From Orobanche coerulescens (taxonomy: Eukaryota > Streptophyta > Magnoliopsida > Lamiales > Orobanchaceae): a stretch of DNA of 64,000 nucleotides. The notes beneath the pieces are model-generated. The model made no database searches, was not told where the DNA came from, and saw only the letters and a program-made list of their open reading frames with translations. The stretch spans positions 53,413,501 to 53,477,500 of the forward strand of contig CM065804.1 in assembly GCA_033398695.1 (NCBI GenBank). Reading direction: 5' to 3'. Below are positions 11,380 to 23,209 of the stretch, one piece after another. Positions within the stretch are counted from its first letter, which is position 1, and each line of letters starts with the position of its first letter. Made by a program: the position numbers and the translations under genes.

Positions 11380-12675
11380 TGATAAGTGTTAGTTTTATAC
11401 ACTTATCCATGGTTTGTATCGATATATTTCACCCATAATTGAGCTAGTCTACTCGTTTTTGCTTTGAATTAATTAGTTTTTAATAATTTTATTTTTATCG
11501 GATGAAGATGTAAATCTAGTCTTAATCAGATTGAAATAACATGTTTATAAAATATTCTATTTGTCGATTTTTTATGTATTCATGTTGTAGGGCTTTCCGA
11601 GATGAGTTCGGAAGTCTTTCCGGATTCAAAATCAGAGTTATATATCAAAAGTTATCATCCGAAGAAGATTTGGGGCGAAAATGCAAAAGTCAGAAATTCT
11701 GGGCTAAAAATGAAGTCTGAAACTCCATACGGGCGTAACATCTAAAAGTTACAAGCGTAACTCACAAAGCAACTAATGTGCAAAAATCCGTAGCCATGTT
11801 ACGGCCGTAACTCCTCAATGTTACGGCCGTAAGTCCTCATAGTTACGGCTGTAACTCCTCAAAGTTACGGCCGTGTAACTCTTGACAGATTTTTTATCAT
11901 TGTCTAATTTTTTATACTTTTGGTCTATTATTGAGGGGATGACTGGCATTGATCCGATCTAATGTAATAATGCTGGAGTTTTGGAGCAATTAGATGACTT
12001 TAGGTGTATAAATAGACCCCTTAGATCCATCATCCATCATCATTCATCTTATATTTTTCCACTTTTTGTAATATTTTCTTTTTGTATGAAGAACACACTT
12101 GTGTTCTTGAGTGACTTGTGTAATAGTGGTATAGCATATGTTGTTAAGGGAGTTTATTGCTTCTTTCTCCTTTATCTACTAAGGGAGTTAGGATCAATTC
12201 TTTCTCTTTTTCAACTAATAATGACCACTCAAGCTTGTAATATGTTTATTAAACCCTTCATGGGCTAAGTTACTTAAGTTGGGATTATAAACAAGGTTAG
12301 TCATGTTATTTAAGTTTGTATAAAGATCTATTATGAATTACTTATTATTGTGTGTGATTTTTATTGTTTTACCAATCTTTATTTATTTGACCAATAAATG
12401 ATGATATTTATGGTCTTCATATGTTTCGAAAGAAAATATGTTTGATTAGATTAAATGATCTTCGCTCTAAGTTGTTCTAGGGGATAGAAATATACCTCTA
12501 GACCTTAGATGAATCTTTGAGTTATTTTCATAAATCCTAATGCTATGTATTGAAGCCAATCAATATAGAAATATAGTGGATTGATTCAATATATAAGGGG
12601 CGTTTTATAGTTGGAAAGAGAAACCGTCTTTTTAAGGAAAATCGAATCTACACAACATAATAAGTAAATTCATCT
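11380..12675 (+). repeat. Element B 5' LTR, first piece
   Basis: Aligns with 43164-44477 of the 3' LTR from its first base tgataagtgttag. It lacks about 16 bp present near 43321-43340 of the 3' copy. It is cut at 12675 by the CACTA transposon. Confidence 0.93.
11729..12014 (+). promoter_or_regulatory. Palindrome array and TATA box, B 5' LTR
   Basis: Six to seven motifs of the form gttacggccgtaac lie at 11729-11880 (variants gttacaagcgtaac, gttacggctgtaac). The TATA box tataaata follows at 12007-12014. The 3' LTR has the equivalent array at 43530-43682 and TATA box at 43808-43815. The array-to-TATA distance is about 127 bp, longer than in A, E, F and G. Confidence 0.65.
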
Positions 12676-12860
12676 CACTACTACAAAAAGGGCTATTCTT
12701 AACGCGTAATGCGCGTCAAGAAGAGGAGTTATGACGCGCAAATGCGCGTCAAGGATGGACCCGTCATAAATTTTAATGACTCGCATTTGTGCGTCATCCC
12801 TCTATGACGCGCACTTATGACCCACGTTTTATGACTCTCCTTTTTGCGTGTCATAACCTA
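12676..12860 (+). repeat. Left TIR and sub-terminal repeats of CACTA
   Basis: The inverted terminal repeat is followed by several direct and inverted copies of atgcgcgtcaag, tgacgcgcaaatgcgcgtca and related motifs to about 12850. Such sub-terminal motifs are the usual transposase-binding sites of CACTA elements. Confidence 0.8.
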
Positions 12861-13082
12861 ATTTTTTTTTTTAAAAAAATTAATTTTTTCTACTTCCTAA
12901 TTTTCTATTAAATGACAATTAAAAACCTGATAATACAAAATTAAAAACACAAATATCAAAATAACGCATTTCATATATTAAAAACCTGATAATACAAAAT
13001 TAAAAACAGAAATGTCAAATATCAAAGTCAGTGAAACACAAATAAGAGTTCATATCAGATACATAAGTCCACATTATCATGC

Positions 13083-13160
13083 CTTGGTAAGTGATGAAGA
13101 TGCCACTGAGCGTGCTATCTTTGCTGCTTCAGCTTCATTGCCTGCACCAGTTACCGTCAC
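13083..13160 (-). pseudogene. Captured ArgJ exon (78 bp) in CACTA
   Basis: Read on the minus strand, 13160-13083 encodes 26 residues including NEAEAAKIARSVASSSLTK. This is the conserved segment of plastid ArgJ (glutamate/ornithine N-acetyltransferase, arginine biosynthesis) that lies just before the YGRDPNWGR motif. Just upstream is an intron-like 3' splice site, ccaattgttcag. Just downstream is gcatgat, a donor-like site in which GT would be GC. Codons read in phase exactly from splice site to splice site, so this is one exon with flanking intron, captured from genomic DNA. No neighbouring ArgJ exons are visible, so no functional enzyme is encoded. Confidence 0.8.
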
Positions 13161-13489
13161 CTGAACAATTGGCACACATACCCCTCTGTTACCATACCAT
13201 TTGTGTTCAACATCTTTCGTCAATTTTTTTACATTTTATAGAAATATGAGCCTGCATTAATTTTTTTTTGTGGATAAGAAAGAAACGTGTGTTAAAGTGT
13301 AGCAACAGAAAACAAAAGAGATGGTCACCTGTCCTTGCCGTCATGGTTTCAAAACTTACATGAACCCGTTGCACACCAATTCTAACATAACAAAAACGCC
13401 CCTGTTGGGTTCCTTTTTCACACCAAATAGACCAACAAACAAACAATTAGCTAGGCTTGTTGGATGGGGCACTTATCTGTGTGACAACA

Positions 13490-13690
13490 ACCAAACCAAA
13501 CGCACCTTTTTGCGCAGAAAAATCAGCAACAAACATACCCTTTTTAGTGCAGAAAATCGGCAGTAAACGCACCCTTTTTAGTGCAGAAAATCTGCAGCAA
13601 ACGCACCATTTTTAGTGCTGAAATTCCAGCAAACAAACACTCCCAATTGGTGCAGAAAATCAGCACACAAATACCCCTATTTGGGGCTGT
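13490..13690 (+). repeat. Degenerate short repeats in CACTA interior
   Basis: Four to five loose units of about 38 bp built on agtgcagaaaatcagcag and caaacgcacccttttt. The stretch 13200-14390 between the ArgJ exon and the downstream ORF is otherwise AT-rich and without a credible gene. Confidence 0.6.
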
Positions 13691-14396
13691 TTTGCAGCCA
13701 CTAAATGCACCCCCTTTGGATGGACTTTGTAGCTAATCCTAATAACAAAATAACAGCCTCTCGGCTGTGAATGTGGACCAAATCAACACACCCCCTTGGG
13801 CGATTTCCAATCGAACCAAAAAATAAACCAACACACCCTTGTGTGGCTCTCGGTGATGGGTCGAAACAAATCAAACGGACACCCTCTTTGGGCTGGTATT
13901 TCCAGCCGAGTCCAACACAAAACAAAATAAGCTCGTGAGCTTATTAGTAGACCCCAAATAAGCTATAAAATGAAATAAGCCAAACGCATAAGCCTAGGAT
14001 AAGCTGTAACAACAAGTCAAATAAGCATATTCATATTCGACCCATATACAAAAGAAATGAATAGACCGGTTTAAACCCGAAACAAAACTGAGAGCAGCCA
14101 CTTTAGGCTCTCGGTGGTGGTCGAAGACCAACGCCAAGAGAAGCAAAAACACCCTCTCGTGGGTGGAGTTTGAATCGACACAAAACACACCCAAAATAAA
14201 TATTCTCATATTTTACACAACTAATAATAAGCAGATCCGAACACAAACCGAACCAAACAATATCCAAAACCACAAACCACGAACCAATGATGACACTAGT
14301 CGTTTACAAAACAAATTTCTAATCCGTTCTATCATTATACAATTTTCAGTTTTATAATTGAATAATAAATAAAAAGAAAAAGCTCATTTTGAAATC

Positions 14397-15260
14397 TTGA
14401 AGAGTGGGCAGGAGATGTTTTGGGTTAGAATTTTGAATCTCCCAATTGAGATGTTTAGAGAATCAGTTATTCAGACTCTCGCAGCATGCATAGGAGATCC
14501 AATTAAAATTGATGGGAACACTTTTAATGCTACGAGGGGAAGGTTTGCAAGGTTCTGTGTGCAAGTGCAAACTGGCAAACCACTGGAGTTGGGTATATGC
14601 ATAGGGGGTAAAGTATATCAAGTAGTATGCGAAAATTTACCCTATTTATGTCATACCTATGGAAAAGTGGGTCATCTAGCTGCTGAATGCTCAAAGAACG
14701 TCAACAAGGAGGCTCAAGCGGAACGTGGAGATGGTCTGGACACCCAACCGAACGCAGCATATGGAAACTCACCTGCACAAAACAAGAACTGGTTAGTAGA
14801 AAAGGTAAAGAATAAAGAATGTGGTGCATGGATGCAAGTAACGAGGCGCAAAAAACCACAAATGCAGCGCAATAATAATACTTATACACAACAGGTTCCT
14901 ACTCATGCTAGGAATCAGAATACTAACCAGAATGCAAATCAGACACATGTTAGGGGTCCAACTCGAATTCTACAACGCAAAGATAAACAGCCCATGGGGG
15001 CCGACACAGTCCAAGCAGCGGACCAACCTGTTTTTAATTTGGGAGGGCAAGTTCTGCCAAACACAGTAACCGGCAGCAGATACATTCGGTCCCAGTCCTC
15101 CAGTCGATCCATAATCCTGCCAGGAAAAGGAAATTCAAGTCAGAATATAAATACAACACCACAGCAGACAGAAGCTATCAACAATATTCAGAACTTAGCA
15201 AATAATATTTTCAGCGTCTTAAATCAGGAAGAGGATGCAGTACACACTACCGAGCAGTAG
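14397..15260 (+). pseudogene. DUF4283/zinc-knuckle fragment, LINE ORF1-like
   Basis: An open frame, entered in phase from about 14360, with no ATG at the expected place, so the N-terminus is probably missing. Residues include FWVRILNLPIEMF and RGRFARFCVQVQTGKPLELG, then CHTYGKVGHLAAEC. This is the arrangement of plant DUF4283 plus CCHC proteins, found in ORF1 of L1-type LINEs and in related orphan genes. The knuckle's second cysteine is replaced by tyrosine (codon tat). The remaining 180 residues are Gln/Asn-rich and low complexity. It ends in TAG at 15258-15260. It was probably captured by the CACTA element. No reverse transcriptase follows. Confidence 0.65.
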
Positions 15261-15639
15261 GCGTCCAATAATAATAATGGCGGAGGAATTGAATTTGGAC
15301 AACCTCGAATTGGAGTTCGTGAGCGGAATGATGATAGCGCACGGTGGTGGCGGCATAGATGGTTGTGGCGTCGGCACAAATACAGAGGGGGCGTAGGGGA
15401 TGGATGATGGTGGTGGTGATAGAGGCAAGAGTGAGAGAGGGAAGGGAATCGCAGGAGCAAAAGAAAGAGGGGAGGGGGTTGGATTGAGGGTGCGTGAATG
15501 GATTTTTTGGTTAGGGTTTGATTGATAAATGTTTTTGGGTTTTTTTTTGGTTTAGCGGCATATATGTTTTGTTGGAGTGGGAAATGAAAGTTTAGTCCGT
15601 GTTTTTTAAAAAATTTGAGATATGACACGAATTTAATGA

Positions 15640-15774
15640 CACACAAAAATGCCTATCGTCTAGCCTTCAGATTTTACAATTTATGACAATTTTTTTATGA
15701 CTTACAATTTTGCGTGTCATTATATTGTGTGCGTCATAAAATGCGAGTCAAGGATACACCTTTTTCTAGTAGTG
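15640..15774 (+). repeat. Right sub-terminal region and TIR of CACTA
   Basis: Mirrors the left end: atgcgagtcaaggatacacc, then tttttctagtagtg at the terminus. The upstream stretch 15261-15640 is CT-rich on the minus strand and could encode a short Pro/Ser-rich peptide starting near 15428. That resembles a 5' leader exon, but I cannot assign it. Confidence 0.75.
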
Positions 15775-15777
15775 TCT

Positions 15778-15836
15778 TATGATCTCCTATACATCTTCTA
15801 TAACTAATGATGAACTAAGTTTATAATCCCAACTAT
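15778..15836 (+). repeat. Element B 5' LTR, second piece
   Basis: Matches 44478-44541 of the 3' LTR (tatgatctcctatacatctt onward). Bounded on the left by the CACTA duplication and on the right by element E's LTR start at 15837. Confidence 0.9.
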
Positions 15837-18297
15837 TGTAACACCCCGAGATATTTGGAATAATTACAGCACCGTAAACCCTTTAAGTAAGGATTTACAA
15901 GGCTATTTAAAAGAAATGAAAATATAATACTACAGTACCATAGAAGTTCAAAATACAAAACCGGTTTCAACTGATCCATTGAGTCATGAATACAACCATA
16001 TCGAAATAACATTATTAAGACACACGTACTCGAGTACTGAAAGTGAACCAAGAAGACAAATCACAATAACAATAAACATCACTGAGCCCCTTCGTCGTCA
16101 CGTCGGTACTGTGGCTGTTTTCACGCTCCACGGCTACCTGAACATCAAAACAAATGTCCACCCCCGAAGGAATTAGCAAAACGATGCTAGTACAAGTATC
16201 ATATTAAACAAATCGAATATGCAACAACAACGCATAACAGAATACACAATACGGACTTCCGCTACCGGAATCCAACAATGCGAATCCACAAGATTCCATT
16301 AACACAACATGGGTATTCCAACGATCCAGGGCCCTCAGCATAGATCCCAATATGATCCCGTCGGACCAACACGAGGTGGAAAAACCCGTCCAATGATCCA
16401 ACGCCCTCAGCATAGATCCCAAGATGATCCCGTCGGACCAACACGAGGTGGACATCCGATCCAGCGCCCTTAGCATAGATCGTACAACATACACAAACAC
16501 AACTCATGCATACATATATGCAAAATCGCTATGTCCATCAATATGAACATACAAACACTTGATAACGAATATCATAACAATTCAATGAAATAAATCCCAT
16601 GTTCAACAACATGAAATAAACCATATGCATGCTCGAAATACCAACATGAACAAATTACGATACTTGTCTCAAAGATGGCAAGAACTAATCACTCCGATGA
16701 TCTCAACACACTCGAAGGCCGCCTCATTCGATCACACGTTTGCAATGCTCGGCCCTTGAACAAATAGGAAAAATAACGGCAACTCAGGACAAATTTAAAC
16801 ATAAAAACATCTAACGTCTACTATTGTCGGGTTAACACCCTAAGCTTGCCGACTCACGGCTCAAATCACTCGACGACCGCCCGGTCTAGCTAGAGTCGCT
16901 CAAATCACCGTAACTACGTACTATGATTCCGAATTATCAACTTCCTCACCAAGTTCGGTTACAAATCATGCTTCAATCCGAGTTTAAGGTTTATCAACCA
17001 TATAATTCGTTCTTCCACAATTTATCTTCCTTGCCAAAATTTACGTTCATAGCAATGGTTACCCATCAACTTCCTTTTGTTTGAATCATCAACATGAAGT
17101 TAACCAAATCCAGAAATCACTGAGTTATGATTTACACTGAAGGTAACCTCATGCTATTCAAGGATATTACAAGACCATACTTATAATTCATCTTCATCTT
17201 CAAGAAAATATCCTAAGTTCAATCCATCAATGTCCCAAAATGTATAATTCCATTATGTAGATACATAAGAACTTGATATTCTCCAAAAGCTGGCCATAAT
17301 CGGTTTTGTAGTTACATGAATGTGCTTAGGAGTCCAAACACTAAAAGGTTCAATGGTCTATACGATGAAGAAGTGCCGAAACATCGAAAATATTCTTCTA
17401 ACAACATGATGATCGATTACGTACTAATTTAACTGACTAGATAATCTCAAAACATGTTCCAAAACATCATTAAGAATACTACTCCAGTTGGTGAAAAATC
17501 ACCTACCTCCAAAAATAGTGAAGAACAAGGAGGAACTTGAAGAAATCCAACACCGGAAGCTTGATCACCAATCTCCAATGATCCAAAATCTTTAAACTTG
17601 TGCTATGATGATGATATGTGAGGTTTAGGATGGAGGAAGTAACTCTCTAAGTTCAGAAATCGAGTTTGAGAAGTCATGAAGTCTGAAAAATGAAAAAGGG
17701 TGATGTCCTATATATAGAAAATGGTTATTAGCGCGCGCTAGTCCATATCCGTAGCGTGCGCTAACGGGCCTGCAGTCTAATGTTCTGCCTGGTCTCGACT
17801 TAGCGTGCGCTAACATATCCATTACATGCGCTAAGTTCAGGAATTAGCATACGTTACCACTTATATAGCGTGCGCTAACGACCATATGAAGCTTACTGAC
17901 CTCACTGTACTCAACATTTAGCGTGCGCTATCCTCATACGAGTAGCGTGCGCTAACAGCGTTGACTCGGCTTTTTCCAAAAGCCGTCCAGGTTCATCCCG
18001 ACATCTCCCAACCAAGATCCGCGGTTGATCTCACCTACCACCCTGTCTTAATCATGTTGACTACGTATAGCGTGCGCTAACGTTCATACATAGCGTGCGC
18101 TACGAATACAAATTAGCGTACGCTACGCCTAGTCGATTGCATGCGCTACAAGTGCAAAAATCACAATTTGAACACATTCATGAAGTCATACGCTCAACAA
18201 CACGGGATCATGAAATACGGAGAATAATACTCAGATCAAAATGCAACAAATACATATCACAAGGTTCAAATACACATCATAAATCTCGGGTATTACA
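15837..18297 (-). repeat. Element E LTR, 3' copy
   Basis: 2461 bp, plus-strand ends tgtaacacc and gggtattaca. It aligns along its length with 23210-25671. At 16310-16480 it holds two to three tandem units (tccgatccagcgccc, gatcccgtcggaccaacacg) that also occur, inverted, in the LTR of G at 60800-61110. Confidence 0.92.
17709..18150 (-). promoter_or_regulatory. TATA box and palindrome array of E LTR (3' copy)
   Basis: Reading the minus strand, about a dozen copies of tagcgtgcgcta and variants (tagcgtacgcta, tagcatacgtta, gcgcgcgcta) occupy 18150-17727. The TATA-like tatatata lies immediately downstream at 17716-17709. The other LTR has the same array at 25100-25523. This marks the U3 promoter. 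Confidence 0.68.
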
Positions 18298-18332
18298 TCC
18301 TCTCTCCCTAAAAAGAAGTTTCGTCCCGAAAC

Positions 18333-19600
18333 TTAAGATGAAAACAACTCTGGATACCTAGTCTTCATATTGTCCACTGTTTCCCAAGTGGCCTCTTCAA
18401 CTCCGTGTCGTGAACATTGTACTTTAACCAAGTTTATTGGTTTATTCCTCAATTGTTTGATCCGACTCTCAAGTATCTTGATTGGTCTCTCTTCGAAGGT
18501 GCCGTCATTAGCTACCTCGATCTCGTCGAAATCAATAATATGACTAGGATCTGGTACATACTTCCGCAATTGGGATACGTGAAACACATTGTGAACGTGA
18601 CTCAGCGATGGCGGTAAGGCCACCCTCTATGCTAAATCCCCAACTCTCTCAAGGATCTCAAATGGTCCGATATATCTCGGACTTAGCTTACCTTTCCTCC
18701 TAAAACGAAAAATTCCTCGAGTAGGAGACACCTTCAATAGTACATGGTCCCCAATCTCAAACTCCAGTGGGCGACGGCGCACATCACCATAAGACTTCTG
18801 TCGACTCTGGGCAGTCAACAGTCTTTCCCGAATCAAAGTTATCTTCTCCTGAGTCTGAACTATCAATTCCAGTTCCGTCCCGATCAAGTCTGAAGAATCA
18901 TCCCAGCACAGGGGTGATCGAAATCTCCTCCCGTACAAAGCTTCAAATGGTGCCATCTTAATAGAAGCATGCCAACTATTGTTGTAGGTGAATTCAATCA
19001 ACGACAAGTGAACTTCCCAATCAGTTGACCAATCCAAGGCACAAGCTCTAAGCATCTCTTCTACTGTCTGAATAGTCCTTTCGGACTGACCGTCCGTCTG
19101 AGGATGATAAGTCGTGCTAAAGTTCAGCTTGGTTCCCAAAGCCCTGTGAACTACTTTCCAAAAATGCGATACGAAGCGACCATCTCGATCTGAAATAATG
19201 GTCTTCGGCGTTCCATGCAATCTGACTATCTCTGCAATAAATACTCGTGCCAATTTCTCAGGTCCCCACGTGTCTTTAATTCCTAGGAAATGAGCCGACT
19301 TGGTTAGTCGATCAACTACAACCCAAATAATGGTCATTCCCGTCTTGGTCCTTGGCATATTGGTGATGAAATCTATCGAGATATCCTCCCATTTCCACCC
19401 AGGGATCGGAAGTGGCTTCAACATTCCGGCAGTCGCTGATGTTCAATCTTAACCTGCTGACAAGTCAAACACTTCGAAACGTATTCTGCTACGTCCTTCT
19501 TCATATTTCCACACCAGAAGTTTTGTTTTAGATCCTTATACATCTTACTGCTGCCCGGGTGAATAGAATAGGGTGCGCTGTGAGCTTCCTTCAGAATTGT
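18333..19600 (-). pseudogene. pol: Element E integrase with chromodomain
   Basis: Encodes the integrase that inserts element DNA. On the minus strand, 19424-18627 carries the catalytic core: IDFI, SDRDGRF and QSERT give the D, D and E residues. It ends with the GPFEIL region. The C-terminal part, 18623-18333, reads HNVFHVSQLRKYVPDPS to EEATWETVDNM, a chromodomain-like module. It is broken by one missing base near 19429: ggcagtcgc, where the second copy at about 26804 reads ggcaggtcgc. It is also broken by TAA or frame changes around 18624-18627. The zinc-binding N-terminal part at 19430-19600 is out of frame with the core for that reason. Confidence 0.85.
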
Positions 19601-22198
19601 CTATCTCAAAACATCATCATCGGGAACGCAAAGTCGACTCTGAAATCCCAAAACTCCATCATCTTGTATCATGAATCCTGGGGCCTTTCCTTTCTTTACT
19701 TCGTCACATAACCGAAGAATCAGAGAATCGGTCAACTGCTTAGATTTGATTTCCTCGACTAGTGACGAAGTTAGTTCCATCACATATAGTTGCCCTTGGA
19801 TTCCTGGTGCCCATACTTCAATCCCTTCGTGGATCAGTTCTTGTTGAATGCTGGTTTGGGACGTAAGTGCTTCCAACACTCGAAAAGAAATAGGTTTACG
19901 GCTCAGTGCATCAGCTACTACATTTGCTTTACCCGGATGATAGAGAATTTCCAAGTCGTAATCCTTGATCAATTCCAGCCACCTTCTCTGCCTTATGTTT
20001 AATTCTTTCTGACTGAAAATATACTTGAGGCTCTTATGATCTGTAAAGATCTGACAATGAGTGTCGTACAAATAATGTCGCCAAATTTTCATAGCAAAGA
20101 CCACAACTGCTAACTCCAGATCATGAGTCGGGTAATTAACTTCGTACAGTTTCAACTGTCGAGAGGCATAGGCAATCACCTTATTATTTTGCATCAACAC
20201 ACATCCCAGACCCTGATTTGAAGCATCGATGTATACCATGAATCCATCAGTTCCATCTGGTAACGCTAATATAGGCGCTGTCGTCAGTCTCCTCTTAAGT
20301 TCATCAAAACTAGCCTGACATTTCTCATTCCACGTGAACTTTTGAGTTTTCTGTAACAGTTGAGTGAGCGGACGAGCAATTTTGGAAAATCTCTCTTCAA
20401 AAAGACGATAATATCCAGCAAGTCTTAAGAAGCTTCGGACTTCTTTCACGTTATTAGGAGATTCCCATTCCAAGATTGCTTCGACTTTCTTCGGGTCCAC
20501 CTGAACTCCGTCAGCTGATATCACATGCCCAAGGAAAGTTACTTCCCGAAGCCAGAACTCGCATTTGTAAAGTTTCGCATAAAGCTGCTCATTCCTCAAG
20601 GTTCTCAAAACAACACGCAAATGCTCATCATGCTCCTATGTGTCTTTCGAATAGATCAAGACGTCATCAATGAAAATGACCACAAACTTATCTAGGTATT
20701 CTAAGAATACCCAATTCATCAATTGCATAAATACCGCAGGAGCATTGGTAAGTCCGAATGGCATTACCACAAATTCGTAGTGTCCGTACCGGGATCTAAA
20801 AGCAGATTTCGGTATATCCAATTCCTTAATTCTCAGCTGATGGTATCCTGATCGTAAGTCAATCTTCGAAAATACCCTTGCCCCTTGCAGTTGATCAAAC
20901 AAGTCATCGATCCAAGGTATAGGATACTTGTTCTTGATCGTCACCTTGTTTAGCTCCCTGTAATCGATACATAATCGGAGGGATCCATCTTTCTTTCGGA
21001 CAAAGAGAACGGGCGCTCCCCAAGGAGAAACGCTAGGTTGGATGTAACCCTTCTGTAATAATTCCTCCAGTTGCTTCCTTAGTTCATACATCTCGGTTGG
21101 CGCCATATGGTATAGTGCTCTGGAAATAGGAGCGGCTCCAGGCTCTAATTCGATAGTGAACTCCATTTTTCTCTGCGGAGGTAACCTGGGTAGTTCGTCA
21201 GGGAATACATCTGAAAATTCATTCACAACTGGAATAGATGAGAGCTCTACTTCTTCTTCCTTCTTCATGGCGTAGCACCAAAATCCGTAACAACCCTGAT
21301 TCAGTAATTTCACTGCTTTCATAGCCTTGATCAATTTTCCCGAGCTTCCCGGTCTCCATCCTTTGAATAAATGTTCAGATCCATCATCGGCAATGATAGA
21401 AATGACTCTCTTTCGGTAATTCAAAATATCTCTATAACGGTTGAGCCAATCGTCTCCGAGAATTAAATCGTCACCATGGATGTCGACTACAATAAGATTC
21501 GATGGCCAATCTCTCCCTCCTATAGATACTGGAAAATCTCTAGTTTCTAGGGTTCCCACAATTCTCTCTCCGCTCGGCAAACCCACAATATAAGGTTCAC
21601 AATTAAATAAACACGAGATTTTCAAATGATTAACACAGTTCAATGATATGAAAGAATGTGTAGCTCCTGAATCGAATAAGACACTAACTCGTTGCAAAAG
21701 AATCTGAATCGTACCTGATGCAACATAAGTGTTCTGATCGTCAGATTTCCTCATTTCGTATAGGCGCGGATGAACGGACCCAGCACTGGATGTCTCTCTT
21801 TTTCCAACATTCTGCTGTTGAAATCCACTCTGCTGTGTCTGGTTCACACTTATCTCTTTCGGAACTGGTGCTGGAGTGCGAGTACCAATTAATCTATCCA
21901 CATTTCCGTAATAATTCGCCCGGTGTCCTTGCCCACATTCAAAACAAGTCACATAAGGAATGGGACAATCACGTCGAATATGCCCTGCACGACCACAATT
22001 ATAGCACTTCTTTGATGCGTCCGAAACTGCTAATGTTGTCCGGAACTTCTTTCCACCTCGAGAAGGATGTGGAGGTTTCCTAGATGAATAAAATGAAGAC
22101 TGGCCCTTGCGGGCCCCACCACTTTTGTTTTCCAAGAAATTGCCAGACACTTTCTGCTTCTTTGCCTCCATCGATTTCTCCACTGCCGCCTCTTTCAT
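19601..22198 (-). pseudogene. pol: Element E protease, reverse transcriptase, RNase H
   Basis: From 22198 leftward: CCHC knuckle [14 protein letters not shown] (residues 65-78), aspartic protease DSGAT (176-180), reverse transcriptase with [13 protein letters not shown] and the catalytic FIDD (509-512), then a stop at 20633-20635. The same frame resumes at 20620 with the RT connection and RNase H ([31 protein letters not shown] supply the acidic residues) and runs to a TAG at 19601-19603. The second copy has CAG at that TAG position (26976-26978). Otherwise the family's normal length and order are kept. Confidence 0.9.
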
Positions 22199-22964
22199 GT
22201 CGTAGGCCAGCTGCTTTGTCCTGATACTGTCGCAACGTAGTATACTCGAATCCGGATATGTACTGCTGAATCTCCAGCTTCATCCGCATATCGAAATGAA
22301 AAATATTCTCCACCTCCGTCCTGACTAAGTGTCGCACACAAGTCAGCTGATGATTAAAAGTCTTGATTATGTCTGTCACAGATGCTTCCGAACTCTGCGG
22401 TGAGAAAAATTCTCGGATTTTTGCCTCTCTAACTGGACGAGGACAATATTGTGCTTCCATCATCATTTTGAATTCGGTCCAGTCAGCATTATGATTCTCA
22501 GGTCGAATAGCTTCCCACCAGTCGAAAGCCTCCCCAGTCAGAAAATACTAGGCAATAGGAACTTTCCGGTCCTCGGGACAGTTAATCCCCACAAATATCT
22601 TCTCTAACTCCTTTAGCCAATGATCCCAAGTAAGTGCCTCAGCAGAACCGTCAAATTTTGGCGGGTGCAATTTGACAACCTCAGTAAGCCATCTATCTCC
22701 CTGATTATCCTCATTATGCTGCTGTCCCATTGCCATCTGCATGCGGTCAACTACCTGAGCGAACTGGTTTATCTGAGCCACCACCTGTTGAAGTACTCCT
22801 GGCATGTTAGGATTCACGTTGTCGTTCGCTGATCCCTGCTGTCCTCCAGAATGGGAATCGGTTCGACTAGCTGATAATTCTGGGGTAGTTGCTGAATCCT
22901 CTTGTCTTACATTACCACGTCCGCGTCCACGACCGCGTCCACGTCCACGTCCTCCCCTCAACAT
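22080..22964 (-). pseudogene. gag: Element E gag
   Basis: Capsid-forming Gag. From an ATG at 22964 there is an Arg-Gly-rich N-terminus (GGRGRGRGRGRGRG), then LHPPKFDGSAEALTWDHWL and the capsid core. An in-frame TAG at 22548-22550 and a change of frame near 22200-22080 break it before the zinc knuckle. Short RG-rich N-termini are common in Tekay-type Gag proteins. Confidence 0.82.
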
Positions 22965-23192
22965 ACTGTAAACACAATTACTCAATATCCAGGGCAAAAT
23001 TTTCAAAAATAAAGCCCATCAATATTCACAAAACAGAAATTAAGTAAAACGGTAGTATAAGATATTAGGAGACTTACAACCACGGTCCACATGACGACAT
23101 TGGCTGAACAGTGATGTTACGAATGACCCGTAAATCAAATAACATAAACAGACCCAACTAAAACCCGACTGCCAAGATATCGATGAATCTTA

Positions 23193-23204
23193 GCTCTAAT
23201 ACCA
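23193..23204 (-). other. Primer binding site of E
   Basis: On the minus strand tggtattagagc, the tRNA-Met site with one change (C to T), five bases from the LTR terminus at 23210. Confidence 0.85.
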
Positions 23205-23209
23205 TATTC

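Larger units (their letters stand above)
12676..15774 (+). mobile_element. Non-autonomous CACTA transposon with captured sequences
   Basis: A 3099 bp element with terminal inverted repeats: CACTACTACAAAAAGG at the left and its near-complement ending ctagtagtg at the right. It is flanked by the 3-bp duplication tct (12673-12675 and 15775-15777), as expected for CACTA/EnSpm. Deleting it restores B's LTR as seen at 44478. Sub-terminal regions hold tgacgcgc/gcgcgtca motifs. No transposase domain is visible. The interior holds an ArgJ exon (minus strand) and a nucleic-acid-binding ORF fragment (plus strand), so it behaves like a gene-fragment-carrying CACTA. Strand assignment is arbitrary. Confidence 0.92.

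Noticed and set aside
13207..13446. 79-codon frame on the minus strand next to the ArgJ exon
   Set aside because: Does not continue ArgJ and contains low-complexity intron-like sequence; no recognisable motif.
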